Below the pieces are notes generated by a model. It searched no databases. It was given only the letters and a program-made list of their open reading frames with translations, and was not told the DNA's origin. From positions 124,001 to 188,000 of the forward strand of contig NZ_JAQIYM010000005.1 of NCBI RefSeq assembly GCF_028823535.1: 64,000 nt of DNA, in the 5' to 3' direction. Source of the stretch: Pseudomonas serbica (GTDB lineage: Bacteria; Pseudomonadota; Gammaproteobacteria; Pseudomonadales; Pseudomonadaceae). The position numbers and the translations under genes are program-made. Of the stretch, positions 28,003 through 38,078 are shown in pieces. How positions within the stretch are numbered: position 1 is the stretch's first letter; every line of letters begins with the position of its first letter.

Positions 28003-30453
28003 ATGACCACCCCAACCCCCTGCTACCACTGCGCCCTGCCCGTCCCGGCCGGCAGCCGCTTCACCGCCGCCGTGCTTGGGGAGCCACGGGAATTCTGCTG
28101 CCCGGGTTGCCAGGCCGTGGCCGAGGCCATTGTCGCCGGCGGGTTGGAAAGCTATTACCAGCATCGCAGCGAAGCCTCCGCCAACCCCGAAGCGCTGCCG
28201 GTGCAATTGGTCGATGAGCTGGCGCTGTACGACCGCGCCGACGTGCAGCAGCCCTTCGTTCGCCACGAAGGCGAACTGGCCGAAACCACGTTGCTGATGG
28301 AAGGCATCAGTTGCGCTGCCTGCGGCTGGCTGATCGAGAAACACCTGCGCACCTTGCCCGCCATTGCCGAGGCGCGGCTGAACCTGTCCAACCATCGCCT
28401 GCACGTGCGCTGGGCTGACGCGCAATTGCCGCTGAGCCGGGTGCTCGCCGAGTTGCGCCACATCGGTTACGCCGCCCACCCCTACCAGGCCGACCGCGCC
28501 AGCGAACAACTGGCCAGCGAAAACCGTTTGGCCCTGCGCCAACTCGGCGTGGCCGGGCTGCTGTGGTTCCAGGCGATGATGGCGACCATGGCCACCTGGC
28601 CGGAATTCAACATCGACCTCAGCCCCGAGCTGCACACCATCCTGCGCTGGGTCGCGCTGTTCCTGACCACGCCGATCGTGTTCTACAGCTGCGCGCCGTT
28701 CTTCAAGGGCGCCATGCGCGATCTGCGCACACGGCACCTGACCATGGACGTGTCGGTGTCGCTGGCCATTGGCAGTGCCTACATCGCCGGTATCTGGACC
28801 TCGATCACCGGGGTCGGCGAGCTGTATTTCGATGCCGTCGGCATGTTCGCGTTGTTTCTGCTGGCCGGCCGCTACCTGGAACGGCGCGCCCGGGAACGCA
28901 CCGCCGCCGCCACCGCGCAACTTGTCAATCTCTTGCCCGCTTCATGCCTGCGCCTGGGTGGCGACGGCCAGAGCGAGCGCATCCTGCTCAGCGAGCTGCG
29001 GGTCGGCGATCGGGTGCTGGTGCATCCCGGGGCGATCCTCCCGGCCGATGGCAAGATTCTCAATGGTCAGTCGAGCATCGACGAGTCGCTGCTGACCGGC
29101 GAATACCTGCCGCAGCCACGCACGCCGGGCGACGCCGTCACCGCCGGCACCCTGAATGTGGAAGGCCCGTTGACCGTCGAAGTCCTGGCCCTCGGCCAGG
29201 ACACCCGCCTCTCGGCCATCGTCCGCCTGCTCGATCGCGCCCAGGCGGAAAAACCGCGCCTGGCGGAAATCGCCGATCGCGCCGCGCAATGGTTCCTGTT
29301 GCTGTCGTTGATCGCCGCCGCCGCCATCGGTCTGCTGTGGTGGGAGCTGGACCCTTCGCGGGCGTTCTGGATCGTGCTGGCCATGCTGGTCGCGACCTGT
29401 CCCTGCGCACTGTCCCTGGCCACGCCGACCGCCCTTACCGCGGCAACCGGCACCCTGCACAAGCTGGGTTTGCTGTTGACGCGCGGCCATGTGCTGGAAG
29501 GCCTGAACCAGATCGACACGGTGATTTTCGACAAGACCGGCACCCTCACCGAAGGTCGCCTGGCGCTGCGTTCGATCCGCCCCCTCGGCGCCCTCGACAG
29601 CGATCGTTGCCTGAGTCTCGCCGCGGCCCTGGAGAACCGCTCCGAACACCCGATTGCCCGCGCTTTTGGTCGCGCGCCAATGGCCGCCGAGGACGTCCAC
29701 AGCACACCGGGGCTTGGCCTCGAAGGCCGGGTCGGCGCTCAGCACCTGCGCATCGGCCAGCCCGGTTTTGTCTGCGCACTCAGCGGCGCTGCCGTGCCAG
29801 CCATTCCTGACGAAGCCGGCCAATGGCTGCTGCTCGGCGATAGCCAGGGGCCGCTGGCGTGGCTGGTTCTCGACGACCGCCTGCGCGCTGATGCCCCTGC
29901 CCTGCTCGCCGCCTGCAAGGCACGCGGCTGGCGCACCCTGTTGCTGTCTGGCGACAGCTCGCCGATGGTTGCCAGTGTGGCGGCCGAACTGGGTATCGAC
30001 GAGGCCCGTGGTGGCTTGCGCCCGGACGACAAACTGCAGGTCCTGCAACAACTGCACAAGGAAGGCCGCAAGGTGTTGATGCTCGGTGACGGGGTCAACG
30101 ATGTGCCGGTACTGGCCGCCGCCGATATCAGCGTGGCCATGGGCTCGGCCACTGACCTGGCGAAAACCAGCGCCGACGCCGTGCTCCTGTCCAACCGCCT
30201 CGATGCCCTGGTGCAAGCCTTCAGCCTGGCACGGCGCACCCGTCGGGTAATCATCGAGAACTTGCTGTGGGCCGGGTTGTACAATGGCTTGATGTTGCCG
30301 TTCGCCGCCCTCGGCTGGATCACGCCGGTGTGGGCCGCGGTCGGCATGTCGATCAGTTCGTTGACCGTGGTGCTCAACGCCCTGCGCCTGACTCGCCTGC
30401 CGAGCGCGCCGGTTGCCCGCACCACGCCAGAAACCCGCCCGCTGCCGGCCTGA
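28003..30453 (+). CDS. ccoI: copper-translocating P1B-type ATPase for cbb3 assembly (CcoI/FixI)
   Basis: 816 residues. It has an N-terminal Cys-rich metal region (CYHCALPVP and FCCPGCQAV), an HMA domain with GISCAACGWL (about residue 103), eight predicted helices, the CPC ion motif TCPCALSLATP (about 465), the phosphorylation site DKTGTLT (about 510), and the hinge GDGVNDVPVLAAADIS. It exports copper to the periplasm for CcoN. The coding start is ATG 28003, just after the 110-bp repeat; an earlier in-frame ATG (27976) lies within the repeat. Confidence 0.94.
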   Translation: MTTPTPCYHCALPVPAGSRFTAAVLGEPREFCCPGCQAVAEAIVAGGLESYYQHRSEASANPEALPVQLVDELALYDRADVQQPFVRHEGELAETTLLMEGISCAACGWLIEKHLRTLPAIAEARLNLSNHRLHVRWADAQLPLSRVLAELRHIGYAAHPYQADRASEQLASENRLALRQLGVAGLLWFQAMMATMATWPEFNIDLSPELHTILRWVALFLTTPIVFYSCAPFFKGAMRDLRTRHLTMDVSVSLAIGSAYIAGIWTSITGVGELYFDAVGMFALFLLAGRYLERRARERTAAATAQLVNLLPASCLRLGGDGQSERILLSELRVGDRVLVHPGAILPADGKILNGQSSIDESLLTGEYLPQPRTPGDAVTAGTLNVEGPLTVEVLALGQDTRLSAIVRLLDRAQAEKPRLAEIADRAAQWFLLLSLIAAAAIGLLWWELDPSRAFWIVLAMLVATCPCALSLATPTALTAATGTLHKLGLLLTRGHVLEGLNQIDTVIFDKTGTLTEGRLALRSIRPLGALDSDRCLSLAAALENRSEHPIARAFGRAPMAAEDVHSTPGLGLEGRVGAQHLRIGQPGFVCALSGAAVPAIPDEAGQWLLLGDSQGPLAWLVLDDRLRADAPALLAACKARGWRTLLLSGDSSPMVASVAAELGIDEARGGLRPDDKLQVLQQLHKEGRKVLMLGDGVNDVPVLAAADISVAMGSATDLAKTSADAVLLSNRLDALVQAFSLARRTRRVIIENLLWAGLYNGLMLPFAALGWITPVWAAVGMSISSLTVVLNALRLTRLPSAPVARTTPETRPLPA

Positions 30454-30475
30454 GCCGCGCGGGCATGGAGTCCAG

Positions 30476-30694
30476 ATGCCAGCTCTCTACGTGATGATTC
30501 CGGCCGCGCTGTTGATCGTGGCCATCGCTGTCTACATCTTCTTCTGGGCGGTCGACAGCGGCCAGTACGACGACCTCGACGGCCCGGCCCACAGCATCCT
30601 GTTCGACGACCAGGATCCGAACCACACCGCGGCGGTCGACGAGGCCAGCGGCCACCCGCCCAAGCCTGACGACAAGGCACCGCCCCATGCTTGA
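30476..30694 (+). CDS. ccoS: cbb3 oxidase maturation protein CcoS
   Basis: 72 residues. One membrane helix (YVMIPAALLIVAIAVYIFFW) is followed by AVDSGQYDDLDGPAHSILFD, the standard CcoS signature, and a hydrophilic tail. It is needed for cofactor insertion into cbb3. A GGAG site lies 6 bases before ATG 30476. It overlaps the next gene by 8 bases. Confidence 0.92.
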   Translation: MPALYVMIPAALLIVAIAVYIFFWAVDSGQYDDLDGPAHSILFDDQDPNHTAAVDEASGHPPKPDDKAPPHA

Positions 30695-31370
30695 GTTGGC
30701 GCCGCTGCTGGTGTCGGCGCTCATCCTCGGTCTGCTCGGTGGCGGGCATTGCCTGGGCATGTGCGGCGGCTTGATGGGCGCATTGACGCTGGCCATCCCC
30801 AAGGAGCAACGCAACCGGCGCTTTCGCCTGCTGCTGGCCTACAACCTGGGGCGCATCCTCAGCTACGCCACCGCCGGCCTGCTGATTGGCCTGGCCGGCT
30901 GGGCGGTGGCCAACAGCCCGGCGGCGATGTTCATGCGCGTACTCGCCGGCCTGCTGCTGATCGCCATGGGCCTGTACCTGGCCGGTTGGTGGAGCGGACT
31001 GACGCGCATCGAAAGCCTCGGTCGCGGCCTGTGGCGGCATATCCAGCCGATTGCCAACCGGCTGCTGCCAGTGTCGAGCCTGCCCCGCGCGCTGCTGTTG
31101 GGCGCGCTCTGGGGCTGGCTGCCGTGCGGACTGGTCTACAGCACCTTGCTGTGGTCGGCCAGCCAGGGCAATGCACTGGACAGTGCGTTGTTGATGCTGG
31201 CGTTCGGGCTGGGCACCTGGCCCGTACTGCTCGCCACCGGGCTGGCCGCTGAACGGGTGACGGCGCTGTTGCGCAAACGCAGCGTGCGCATGACGGGTGG
31301 GTTGTTGGTGATGCTGTTTGGGGTCTGGACGTTACCTGGGCCGCATCAGCATTGGCTCATGGGGCATTGA
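30687..31370 (+). CDS. SafE/DsbD-like membrane protein of the cco assembly cluster
   Basis: 227 residues with about six hydrophobic segments. It opens with ALILGLLGGGHCLGMCGGLM, the Cys pair and glycine-rich helix of the sulfite-exporter/DsbD-like TauE-SafE (COG2836) family. A second WGWLPCGLVYSTLLW segment is the internal repeat. It overlaps ccoS and is constantly found beside ccoGHIS in gammaproteobacteria, so a role in copper or thiol handling for oxidase assembly is likely. The exact function is not established. Confidence 0.85.
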   Translation: MLELAPLLVSALILGLLGGGHCLGMCGGLMGALTLAIPKEQRNRRFRLLLAYNLGRILSYATAGLLIGLAGWAVANSPAAMFMRVLAGLLLIAMGLYLAGWWSGLTRIESLGRGLWRHIQPIANRLLPVSSLPRALLLGALWGWLPCGLVYSTLLWSASQGNALDSALLMLAFGLGTWPVLLATGLAAERVTALLRKRSVRMTGGLLVMLFGVWTLPGPHQHWLMGH

Positions 31371-31405
31371 TCGGCGGCCCGCACAGACAACACAAGTATC
31401 CACCC

Positions 31406-31419
31406 TTGACGCAAATCAA
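31406..31419 (+). promoter_or_regulatory. Anr box of hemN
   Basis: TTGAC-GCAA-ATCAA matches the consensus at 9 of 10 positions. A -10 TAGACT lies at 31442-31447, giving a start near 31454 and placing the box at -41.5, the classic class II FNR position, 71 bp before the hemN ATG. Confidence 0.85.
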
Positions 31420-31483
31420 GATGCCCCACCACTCCACCCCCTAGACTGGCCCACACTGCCAGCCTATCCGGGGGAATGCCCGC

Positions 31484-32869
31484 ATGATGCTCGACGCCAT
31501 TCGTTGGGACACCGATCTGATCCGCCGTTATGACCTGGCGGGACCGCGCTATACCTCCTACCCGACCGCCGTACAATTCCACAGCCAGATCAGCCCGTTC
31601 GACCTGCTGCATGCCCTGCGCGACAGCCGCAAGGCCGTGCGCCCGTTGTCGCTGTATGTGCACGTACCGTTCTGCGCGAACATTTGCTACTACTGCGCCT
31701 GCAACAAGGTGATCACCAAGGATCGCGGCCGCGCGCTGCCCTACCTGCAGCGCCTGGAACAGGAGATCCAGCTGATCGCCTGTCACCTCGACCCGACGCA
31801 AAAAGTCGAGCAGTTGCACTTCGGCGGCGGCACCCCGACCTTTCTCAGCCACGACGAACTTCGCCAGTTGATGGCGCACCTGCGCAAGCACTTCAATCTG
31901 CTCGACGACGACAGCGGCGACTACGGCATTGAAATCGACCCGCGGGAAGCTGACTGGTCGACCATGGGCCTGCTGCGCGAGCTGGGTTTCAACCGGGTCA
32001 GCATCGGCCTGCAAGACCTCGACCCGGCCGTGCAGCGTGCGGTCAACCGCCTGCAGAGCCTGGAGGAAACCCGCGCGGTGATCGACGCCGCCCGCACCCT
32101 GCAGTTTCGCTCGATCAACATCGACCTGATCTACGGCCTGCCCAGGCAGACCCCGGAAAACTTCGCCCGCACCGTCGATGAAGTCATCAGCCTGCAGCCG
32201 GACCGACTCTCGGTGTTCAACTACGCGCACCTGCCGGAACGCTTCATGCCGCAACGGCGGATCAACAGCAACGAGCTACCGACGCCGGCGCAAAAACTGC
32301 AAATGCTGCAGGGCACCATCGAACAGTTGACCGCCGCTGGCTACCGCTACATCGGCATGGACCACTTCGCGCTGCCCGATGATGAACTGGCGATTGCCCA
32401 AGAGGAAGGCACCCTGCAACGCAACTTCCAGGGCTACACCACCCACGGCCATTGCGACCTGATCGGCCTCGGCGTCTCGGCGATCAGCCAGATCGGCGAC
32501 CTGTACTGCCAGAACAGCAGCGACCTGAACCAATACCAGAGCGCCTTGGCCTCGTCGCAACTGGCCACCAGCCGCGGTCTGTTGTGCAATGCCGATGACC
32601 GTCTGCGGCGTGCCGTGATCCAGCAACTGATCTGCAATTTCAGCCTCGAATTCGCCAGCATCGAACAAGTTTTCAACATCGATTTTCAAGGCTATTTCGG
32701 CGAACTTTGGCCTCAACTGCAGTGCATGGCCAAGGATGGCCTGATTGAGCTCGATAACGAAAGCATCACCGTGTTGCCGGCAGGTCGCCTGCTGGTTCGC
32801 TCAGTGTGCATGGTTTTCGATGCCTACCTGGAGCAACACAGCCAGCAGCGGTTTTCCCGAGTGATCTAG
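31484..32869 (+). CDS. hemN: oxygen-independent coproporphyrinogen III oxidase
   Basis: 461 residues of radical SAM HemN. It opens [13 protein letters not shown], has the [4Fe-4S]/SAM motif [12 protein letters not shown] (about 65-76), and [10 protein letters not shown] further on. The enzyme oxidatively decarboxylates coproporphyrinogen III to protoporphyrinogen IX without O2, supplying haem for cbb3 and anaerobic cytochromes. Start ATG 31484 has GGGGGA 7 bases upstream; ATG 31487 is the alternative. It is driven by the Anr box upstream and next to anr itself. Confidence 0.95.
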   Translation: MMLDAIRWDTDLIRRYDLAGPRYTSYPTAVQFHSQISPFDLLHALRDSRKAVRPLSLYVHVPFCANICYYCACNKVITKDRGRALPYLQRLEQEIQLIACHLDPTQKVEQLHFGGGTPTFLSHDELRQLMAHLRKHFNLLDDDSGDYGIEIDPREADWSTMGLLRELGFNRVSIGLQDLDPAVQRAVNRLQSLEETRAVIDAARTLQFRSINIDLIYGLPRQTPENFARTVDEVISLQPDRLSVFNYAHLPERFMPQRRINSNELPTPAQKLQMLQGTIEQLTAAGYRYIGMDHFALPDDELAIAQEEGTLQRNFQGYTTHGHCDLIGLGVSAISQIGDLYCQNSSDLNQYQSALASSQLATSRGLLCNADDRLRRAVIQQLICNFSLEFASIEQVFNIDFQGYFGELWPQLQCMAKDGLIELDNESITVLPAGRLLVRSVCMVFDAYLEQHSQQRFSRVI

Positions 32870-32960
32870 ATACTGCGACAAATCCGCCGCGTGCTGGCCT
32901 CAATGTCCTGCAGTGGGTTACCCTTACGTCTTATGTGTGTTTCCCACAAGGATTGAAGAA

Positions 32961-33695
32961 ATGTCCGAGCCAGTAAAACTGCGCGCTCACACTCAGGCAC
33001 ATTGCAAGGATTGCAGCTTGGCCCCGCTGTGTTTGCCACTTTCTCTGAATCTGGAAGATATGGACGCTCTGGACGAGATCGTCAAACGTGGTCGACCACT
33101 GAAAAAAGGTGAGTTCCTGTTCCGCCAGGGCGACAAGTTCGACTCCGTCTATGCCGTGCGCTCCGGCGCCTTGAAAACCTTCAACCTGAGTGATGGCGGC
33201 GAAGAACAGCTCACCGGTTTCCACTTGCCAAGCGAACTGGTCGGGCTGTCGGGCATGGACACCGAAAAGCACCCGGTGTCGGCACAGGCGCTGGAAACCA
33301 CTTCGGTCTGTGAAATCCCCTTCGAGCGTCTCGATGAACTGGCCCTGCAACTGCCGCAGTTGCGCCGTCAGCTGATGCGCGTGATGAGCCGTGAGATCCG
33401 TGACGATCAGCAGATGATGCTGCTGCTGTCGAAAAAGACCGCCGACGAGCGCATCGCCACCTTCCTGGTCAACCTGTCGGCGCGCTTCCGGGCCCGGGGC
33501 TTCTCGGCCAATCAGTTCCGCCTGAGCATGTCGCGCAACGAGATCGGCAACTACCTGGGCCTGGCGGTGGAAACCGTGTCGCGGGTGTTCACGCGCTTCC
33601 AGCAGAACGAACTGATCGCCGCCGAGGGCAAGGAAATCCGCATCCTCGACCCGATCCAACTGTGCGCCCTGGCCGGTGGCTCCCTCGAAGGCTGA
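32961..33695 (+). CDS. anr: oxygen-sensing global regulator Anr (FNR family)
   Basis: 244 residues, the same length as P. aeruginosa Anr. An N-terminal cysteine cluster [11 protein letters not shown] (about 18-28) with a further Cys in TTSVCEIP forms the O2-labile [4Fe-4S] site. A cNMP-type beta-roll and a C-terminal Crp helix-turn-helix follow ([19 protein letters not shown], with E..SR contacts for TTGAT half-sites). ATG 32961 follows AAGGA. It would control the boxes found before cco2, ccoG and hemN in this same window. Confidence 0.97.
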   Translation: MSEPVKLRAHTQAHCKDCSLAPLCLPLSLNLEDMDALDEIVKRGRPLKKGEFLFRQGDKFDSVYAVRSGALKTFNLSDGGEEQLTGFHLPSELVGLSGMDTEKHPVSAQALETTSVCEIPFERLDELALQLPQLRRQLMRVMSREIRDDQQMMLLLSKKTADERIATFLVNLSARFRARGFSANQFRLSMSRNEIGNYLGLAVETVSRVFTRFQQNELIAAEGKEIRILDPIQLCALAGGSLEG

Positions 33696-33774
33696 TTGGG
33701 TCGATCGCGGCTGAGCGAAAGGGTTCAGCCGCCGTTATACTGTGTCGTTTGCAGCCTGCCAGGACACCTCCGCG

Positions 33775-34323
33775 ATGGTCTTCGACTCCTTCGACATCAA
33801 ATCCCTCATCCGCCCCGTGATCGACTTTCCCAAGCCCGGCGTGATCTTTCGCGACATCACCCCGCTCTTTCAGTCGCCCACGGCCCTGCGCCTGGTGATG
33901 GACAGTTTCGCCCACCGCTATGTCGAGGCGGATTTCACCCACATTGGCGCCATGGATGCCCGGGGCTTCCTGATCGGTTCGGTGCTGGCCTACCAGCTGA
34001 ACAAGCCGCTGGTGCTGTTTCGCAAGCAAGGCAAGCTGCCGGCCGACGTGCTGGCCGAAGGTTATGCGACCGAGTACGGCGAAGCGTTTCTTGAAGTGCA
34101 CGCCGACAGCCTGTGCGAAGGCGATTCGGTGGTGATGTTCGATGACCTGATCGCTACCGGCGGCACCCTGATTGCGGCGGCGAACCTGGTTCGGCGCATG
34201 GGTGCGCGGGTTCATGAAGCGGCGGCGATCATCGATCTGCCGGAGCTGGGTGGGTCGCAGCGCCTGGAAGACATGGGGATTCCGACTTTTTGCCTGACGC
34301 AGTTTGCCCTGACCGATAAATAA
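33775..34323 (+). CDS. apt: adenine phosphoribosyltransferase
   Basis: 182 residues of the purine PRTase family. [15 protein letters not shown] lies at the N-terminus, [12 protein letters not shown] recognises the base, and the PRPP loop is [14 protein letters not shown] (about 118-131). It converts adenine and PRPP to AMP in the cytoplasm. ATG 33775 is chosen because it gives the family length and has AGGA upstream; a start at 33742 would add residues unlike the family. Confidence 0.95.
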   Translation: MVFDSFDIKSLIRPVIDFPKPGVIFRDITPLFQSPTALRLVMDSFAHRYVEADFTHIGAMDARGFLIGSVLAYQLNKPLVLFRKQGKLPADVLAEGYATEYGEAFLEVHADSLCEGDSVVMFDDLIATGGTLIAAANLVRRMGARVHEAAAIIDLPELGGSQRLEDMGIPTFCLTQFALTDK

Positions 34324-34339
34324 GTAGCGCCTGTACTGA

Positions 34340-34420
34340 CGCCATCGCTGGCAAGCCAGCTCCTACAGTTAATCTGCGGGACGAAGATCTCTGTAGGAGC
34401 TGGCTTGCCAGCGAAGGCGT
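34340..34420. repeat. single REPIN (GCTGGC type) between apt and the acyl-CoA dehydrogenase
   Basis: Inverted arms CGCTGGCAAGCCAGCTCCTAC and GTAGGAGCTGGCTTGCCAGCG-type sequence are separated by about 28 bp. It is the same family as the arrays near 4 kb, and sits between two convergent genes. Confidence 0.9.
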
Positions 34421-34440
34421 CATCCGCCACACCACAAAGC

Positions 34441-35589
34441 TTAGAGCCCCATCTGCTTGCTGATGATCTCGTTCATCACTTCCCGCGTCCCCCCGCCAAT
34501 CGAAAGTATCCGGTTATCCCGATACAACCGCTCCACCAGGCTCTCGCGCATGTAACCCAGGCCACCGAGGATCTGCACGGCATCGTGGGTGATCCGGTCT
34601 GCGGTATCCGTGGCAAAATTCTTGGCCATGGAAATTTCCTTGATCACGCTCTTGCCTGCGGCCATCTTCGCCGCCTGCCGGTAGGTGAATTCCCTTGAGA
34701 CTTCGAGTGCCGTGGCCATCTCCGCCAGGCGATGCTTGATCACCTGGAACTTGCCGATCGGCTTACCAAAGGCTTCACGCTCACGAGCCCACTTGAGGCT
34801 CTCCTCCAGGGCAAGCTGGGCGGTCATGTTGGCCATCAATGCCAAGGCCAGGCGTTCGTTCTGGAAATTGCCCATGATGCAGGCGAACCCCATGTTTTCA
34901 CTGCCGATCAGATTTCCTACAGGCACACGGCACTCATCGAAGAACAGTTCGGCCGTGTCTGACGCCCACCAGCCCATTTTCTTCAATGGCTGTCCGACGG
35001 TGAAGCCCGGGGTGCCCTTCTCGATCAACAACAGGCTGATGCCGGCGAAACCTGGCTCGCCGGTGCGCACCGCAACGGTGTAGAAATCCGCCCGGACGCC
35101 GCTGGTGATGAAGGTTTTACTGCCGCTGACCCGATAGAAGTCGCCATCACGCACGGCGCGGGTTTGCAGGTTGGCGACGTCGGACCCGCCTCCGGGTTCG
35201 GTGACCGCCAGGGCGCTGATTTTCTCGCCGGACAACACCTGTGGCACGACCCGGTCACGAACTTCAGGCCTGGCCCACTTGAGGATTGGCGCAAGGCCGA
35301 TGTCCAGCGAACCCAGCCCCGCCACCAGGCCACCGGAGCCGCAGCGCATCAGTTCTTCGCTGGCGGCGACCTTGGCGAACACATCGCCCTCGTGGCTGCC
35401 GCCCAGGCTTTCTGGATAACCGATGCCAAGGATGCCCGCCGCGCCGGCCTTCAGATAGAGCTCCCGGGGAAAGCTTTCGGCTTCTTCCCACTGGTCGATG
35501 TCCGGAAGGATCTCACGCTCGACGAATCGTCTGACGCTGTCGCGGACCATTTGGTGGCTGGGGTCGAAGTATTCCTGAAAGGCAGGCAT
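34441..35589 (-). CDS. acyl-CoA dehydrogenase
   Basis: 382 residues with the FAD acyl-CoA dehydrogenase fold. Substrate/FAD segments are ALAVTEPGGGSDVANLQT (about 127-144) and GSKTFITSG, and the C-terminal YGG-like region is QILGGLGYMRE. The expected catalytic Glu position is occupied in the LYRDNRILSIGGGTREV region. It introduces an alpha-beta double bond into acyl-CoA. The gene lies in the same place in PAO1. ATG 35589 has GGAG 7 bases upstream. Chain length preference is not evident. Confidence 0.9.
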   Translation of the reverse strand: MPAFQEYFDPSHQMVRDSVRRFVEREILPDIDQWEEAESFPRELYLKAGAAGILGIGYPESLGGSHEGDVFAKVAASEELMRCGSGGLVAGLGSLDIGLAPILKWARPEVRDRVVPQVLSGEKISALAVTEPGGGSDVANLQTRAVRDGDFYRVSGSKTFITSGVRADFYTVAVRTGEPGFAGISLLLIEKGTPGFTVGQPLKKMGWWASDTAELFFDECRVPVGNLIGSENMGFACIMGNFQNERLALALMANMTAQLALEESLKWAREREAFGKPIGKFQVIKHRLAEMATALEVSREFTYRQAAKMAAGKSVIKEISMAKNFATDTADRITHDAVQILGGLGYMRESLVERLYRDNRILSIGGGTREVMNEIISKQMGL

Positions 35590-35677
35590 CGGCGAACTCC
35601 ACTGAAGGGTTCAACGAAGTTAACCGAGCGCTTGCTTGGTTTTCAACAGGAATGAGTCAATCTGTTGGACCGAGTCG

Positions 35678-35762
35678 CGGCCTTCGCGAGCAAGCCCGCT
35701 CCCACATTAGATCTGCGGCGTGCACAAAACCAATGTGGGAGCGGGCTTGCTCGCGAAGGCGT
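35678..35762. repeat. REPIN of a third type (GTGGGAGCGGGCTTGC)
   Basis: Arms GCCTTCGCGAGCAAGCCCGCTCCCAC and its inverse flank about 30 bp of unrelated sequence. It differs from the GCCGGC-type by its GGGCTTGCTCGCG core, so it belongs to another REP group. It lies between the acyl-CoA dehydrogenase start and the recR end. Confidence 0.9.
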
Positions 35763-35783
35763 CATTAAAAAACACCCTATAAC

Positions 35784-36386
35784 TTAGAGGGAGATCGGCT
35801 TACGCCCCGCAAACGAATGCGCCAGTGTCCCGCCATCCACCAATTCCAGCTCGCCCCCCAACGGCACGCCATGGGCGATGCGCGAAGCGACCAGGCCTTT
35901 GCTGCTGAGCAATTGGGCGATGTAGTGCGCGGTAGCTTCACCTTCCACCGTCGGGTTGGTGGCCAGGATGACTTCGGTGAAGGTGCCCGCCTCCTCGATC
36001 CGTGCCATCAACTGCGGAATGCCAATGGCGTCCGGCCCCAGCCCGTCAAGCGGCGACAGGTGCCCCTTGAGCACGAAGTAGCGGCCACGGAAACCGGTCT
36101 GCTCCACGGCGTAGACATCCATCGGCCCTTCCACCACGCAGAGCAAAGTGTCGTCGCGGCGGGTGTCGGCGCATTGCGGGCAGAGGTCGTCTTCGGTCAG
36201 CGTGCGGCACAGGCGGCAGTGACCGACCCCGTCCATGGCCTGGCTCAGGGCCAGCGCCAGGCGCGAGCCGCCACTGCGATCACGCTCGAGCAATTGCAAC
36301 GCCATGCGCTGGGCGGTTTTCTGACCCACACCTGGCAAAACTCGCAAGGCGTCGATCAGTTGGCGAATCAAAGGGCTGAAGCTCAT
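35784..36386 (-). CDS. recR: recombination protein RecR
   Basis: 200 residues. Helix-hairpin-helix [15 protein letters not shown] lies at the N-terminus, then a Cys4 zinc motif ([16 protein letters not shown], about 57-72) and a TOPRIM domain ([12 protein letters not shown], then [13 protein letters not shown]). RecR acts with RecF and RecO to load RecA at gapped DNA. It stands near ybaB-dnaX as usual, though here an oxidoreductase gene is placed between them. Confidence 0.97.
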   Translation of the reverse strand: MSFSPLIRQLIDALRVLPGVGQKTAQRMALQLLERDRSGGSRLALALSQAMDGVGHCRLCRTLTEDDLCPQCADTRRDDTLLCVVEGPMDVYAVEQTGFRGRYFVLKGHLSPLDGLGPDAIGIPQLMARIEEAGTFTEVILATNPTVEGEATAHYIAQLLSSKGLVASRIAHGVPLGGELELVDGGTLAHSFAGRKPISL

Positions 36387-36448
36387 GGGGAAAAGTCCGA
36401 CGAAAACAACGAGACGCGGTTTATACCCGCGCCTCTGGTAAGCGTCAA

Positions 36449-37486
36449 TTATTGCGCTGGCGCGACCCGTACCACCAACTTGCCGAAGTTGCGGCCTTCG
36501 AGCAGGCCGATGAACGCATCAGGCGCATTCTCCAGGCCATCGACCACGTCTTCGCGAAACTTCACCTTGCCATCGCGCACCCATGGCGCCATCGCGCTGA
36601 TGAACTCCGGCTGACGGTCACCGTAGTCGTCGAACACGATGAAGCCCTGGATGCGTACGCGCTTGGTCAACAGCGTGCGCTGCAACAGCGGCAGGCGATC
36701 CGGGCCGCTTGGCGCTTCGCTGGCGTTGTAGGAAGCAATCAGGCCGCAGAGCGGAATCCGTGCCTTGGGGTTGAGCAACGGCACCACGGCGTCGAACACC
36801 TTGCCACCGACGTTCTCGTAATAGATATCGATGCCCTTGGGGCACGCCTGCGCCAGCTCATCGGTGAAGTCGGGGCTCTTGTGGTCGACGCAGGCATCGA
36901 AGCCCAGCTCTTCGACCACGTAACGGCACTTGTCCGCGCCACCGGCCACACCGACCACGCGCAGGCCCTTGATCTTCGCCACCTGGCCCACCACCGAGCC
37001 CACGGCGCCAGAAGCCGCCGCGACCACCAGGGTCTCGCCTTCCTTTGGCTGGCCGATGTCCATCAGGCCCATGTAGGCGGTCATGCCCGGCATGCCCAGC
37101 ACGCCCAGGGCCATGGAGGGGCTGGGCAGCCCCGAAGGTATCGGGATGATGCTGCGGCCGTCGTTGATGCTGTGGCTCTGCCACCCCGTGGCGCCGACCA
37201 CCAGATCGCCTTCATGGAATTTGGGATGGCGCGAACGCTCGACCCGGCTGACCGCGCCGCCGGTCATCACCTCGCCGATTTCCACCGGCGCGGCGTAGGA
37301 CGGCGCATCACTCATGCGCCCGCGCATGTAGGGATCCAGCGACAGGTAAAGGGTCTTGAGCAGCACCTGCCCCTCTTCCAGATCAGGGAGCGCCACCCGC
37401 TCCATGCGGAAGTTTTCCGGCGTTGGCGCGCCGACCGGGCGCGAGGCCAGGACGATTCGTTGGTTGAGGGTCATGGGGTCGGACAT
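36449..37486 (-). CDS. zinc-independent NADP-dependent oxidoreductase (CurA/alkenal reductase-like)
   Basis: 345 residues of the medium-chain dehydrogenase/reductase family. [10 protein letters not shown] lies near the N-terminus, [21 protein letters not shown] forms the NADP-binding loop, and [13 protein letters not shown] follows. It lacks the zinc ligands. Relatives reduce the double bond of 2-alkenals, curcumin or prostaglandins. ATG 37486 has AAAGGAGA 7 bases upstream. It is inserted between recR and ybaB relative to the PAO1 order as I remember it. Confidence 0.88.
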   Translation of the reverse strand: MSDPMTLNQRIVLASRPVGAPTPENFRMERVALPDLEEGQVLLKTLYLSLDPYMRGRMSDAPSYAAPVEIGEVMTGGAVSRVERSRHPKFHEGDLVVGATGWQSHSINDGRSIIPIPSGLPSPSMALGVLGMPGMTAYMGLMDIGQPKEGETLVVAAASGAVGSVVGQVAKIKGLRVVGVAGGADKCRYVVEELGFDACVDHKSPDFTDELAQACPKGIDIYYENVGGKVFDAVVPLLNPKARIPLCGLIASYNASEAPSGPDRLPLLQRTLLTKRVRIQGFIVFDDYGDRQPEFISAMAPWVRDGKVKFREDVVDGLENAPDAFIGLLEGRNFGKLVVRVAPAQ

Positions 37487-37573
37487 GGCAGAGTCTCCTT
37501 TGATCGATGAATTCAGCGGTATAGGGAGCAGACCGTTGGGGCGGGGTCGCGTTCGATGTTTCTGTCTCGCCCT

Positions 37574-37602
37574 GATCGCCACGCGCTGCGTGGGAACGAT
37601 CA
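37574..37602. repeat. short GTTCCCACGC-type palindrome
   Basis: GATCGCCACGCGCTGCGTGG followed by GAACGATC: one arm pair of the repeat family seen at 16.1 and 27.9 kb, here as a lone hairpin upstream of the oxidoreductase gene. Confidence 0.8.
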
Positions 37603-37611
37603 GACTCGGCC

Positions 37612-37646
37612 AAAAAAAATGCCAGGCGCGATGCCTGGCATTTTTT
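37612..37646 (-). terminator. rho-independent terminator after ybaB
   Basis: Stem TGCCAGGC / GCCTGGCA (37620-37627, 37633-37640) with loop GCGAT, extended by A/T pairs and a U-run of eight on the minus strand. It stands 27 bases after the ybaB stop, and the T-run on the plus side makes it bidirectional. Confidence 0.9.
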
Positions 37647-37673
37647 GTAGCTCATCCGACGCCTGATGGCGAA

Positions 37674-38012
37674 TCAGAATGGCAGTTTCATGCCCGGTGG
37701 CAGTTGCATGCCTGCGGTCATGCTGCCCATTTTATCCTGGCTGTTGGCTTCGATCTTGCGCACGGCGTCGTTAACGGCCGCAGCGAACACCGCCTCGAGC
37801 ATTTCCTTGTCATCTTCGCTCAGGCCTTCGACCAGGCTTGGGTCGATGGTCACGCGCTTGACGTCGTGACGACCGGTCATCACCACGGTGACCATGTCGC
37901 CACCGGCTTTACCGGTGACTTCGGCGTTGGCCAGCTCTTCCTGCATCTTGGCCATTTTTTCCTGCATCTGCTGCGCCTGCTTCATCAGGCCGGCCATGCC
38001 ACCTTTCATCAT
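37674..38012 (-). CDS. ybaB: YbaB/EbfC nucleoid-associated protein
   Basis: 112 residues. It starts [17 protein letters not shown] with a long N-terminal helix, contains [12 protein letters not shown], and ends in the proline-rich [12 protein letters not shown]. The family binds DNA as a dimer. Start ATG 38012 is set by GAGG 8 bases upstream; an in-frame GTG at 38021 overlaps that site. It follows dnaX by 66 bases in the usual dnaX-ybaB-recR order. Confidence 0.95.
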   Translation of the reverse strand: MMKGGMAGLMKQAQQMQEKMAKMQEELANAEVTGKAGGDMVTVVMTGRHDVKRVTIDPSLVEGLSEDDKEMLEAVFAAAVNDAVRKIEANSQDKMGSMTAGMQLPPGMKLPF

Positions 38013-38078
38013 GGGAATCACCTCAAAAGTACTTGGATTAAACGGCGCCCGGCCCGCTCGGGCGAACGCCTTCAGTTA

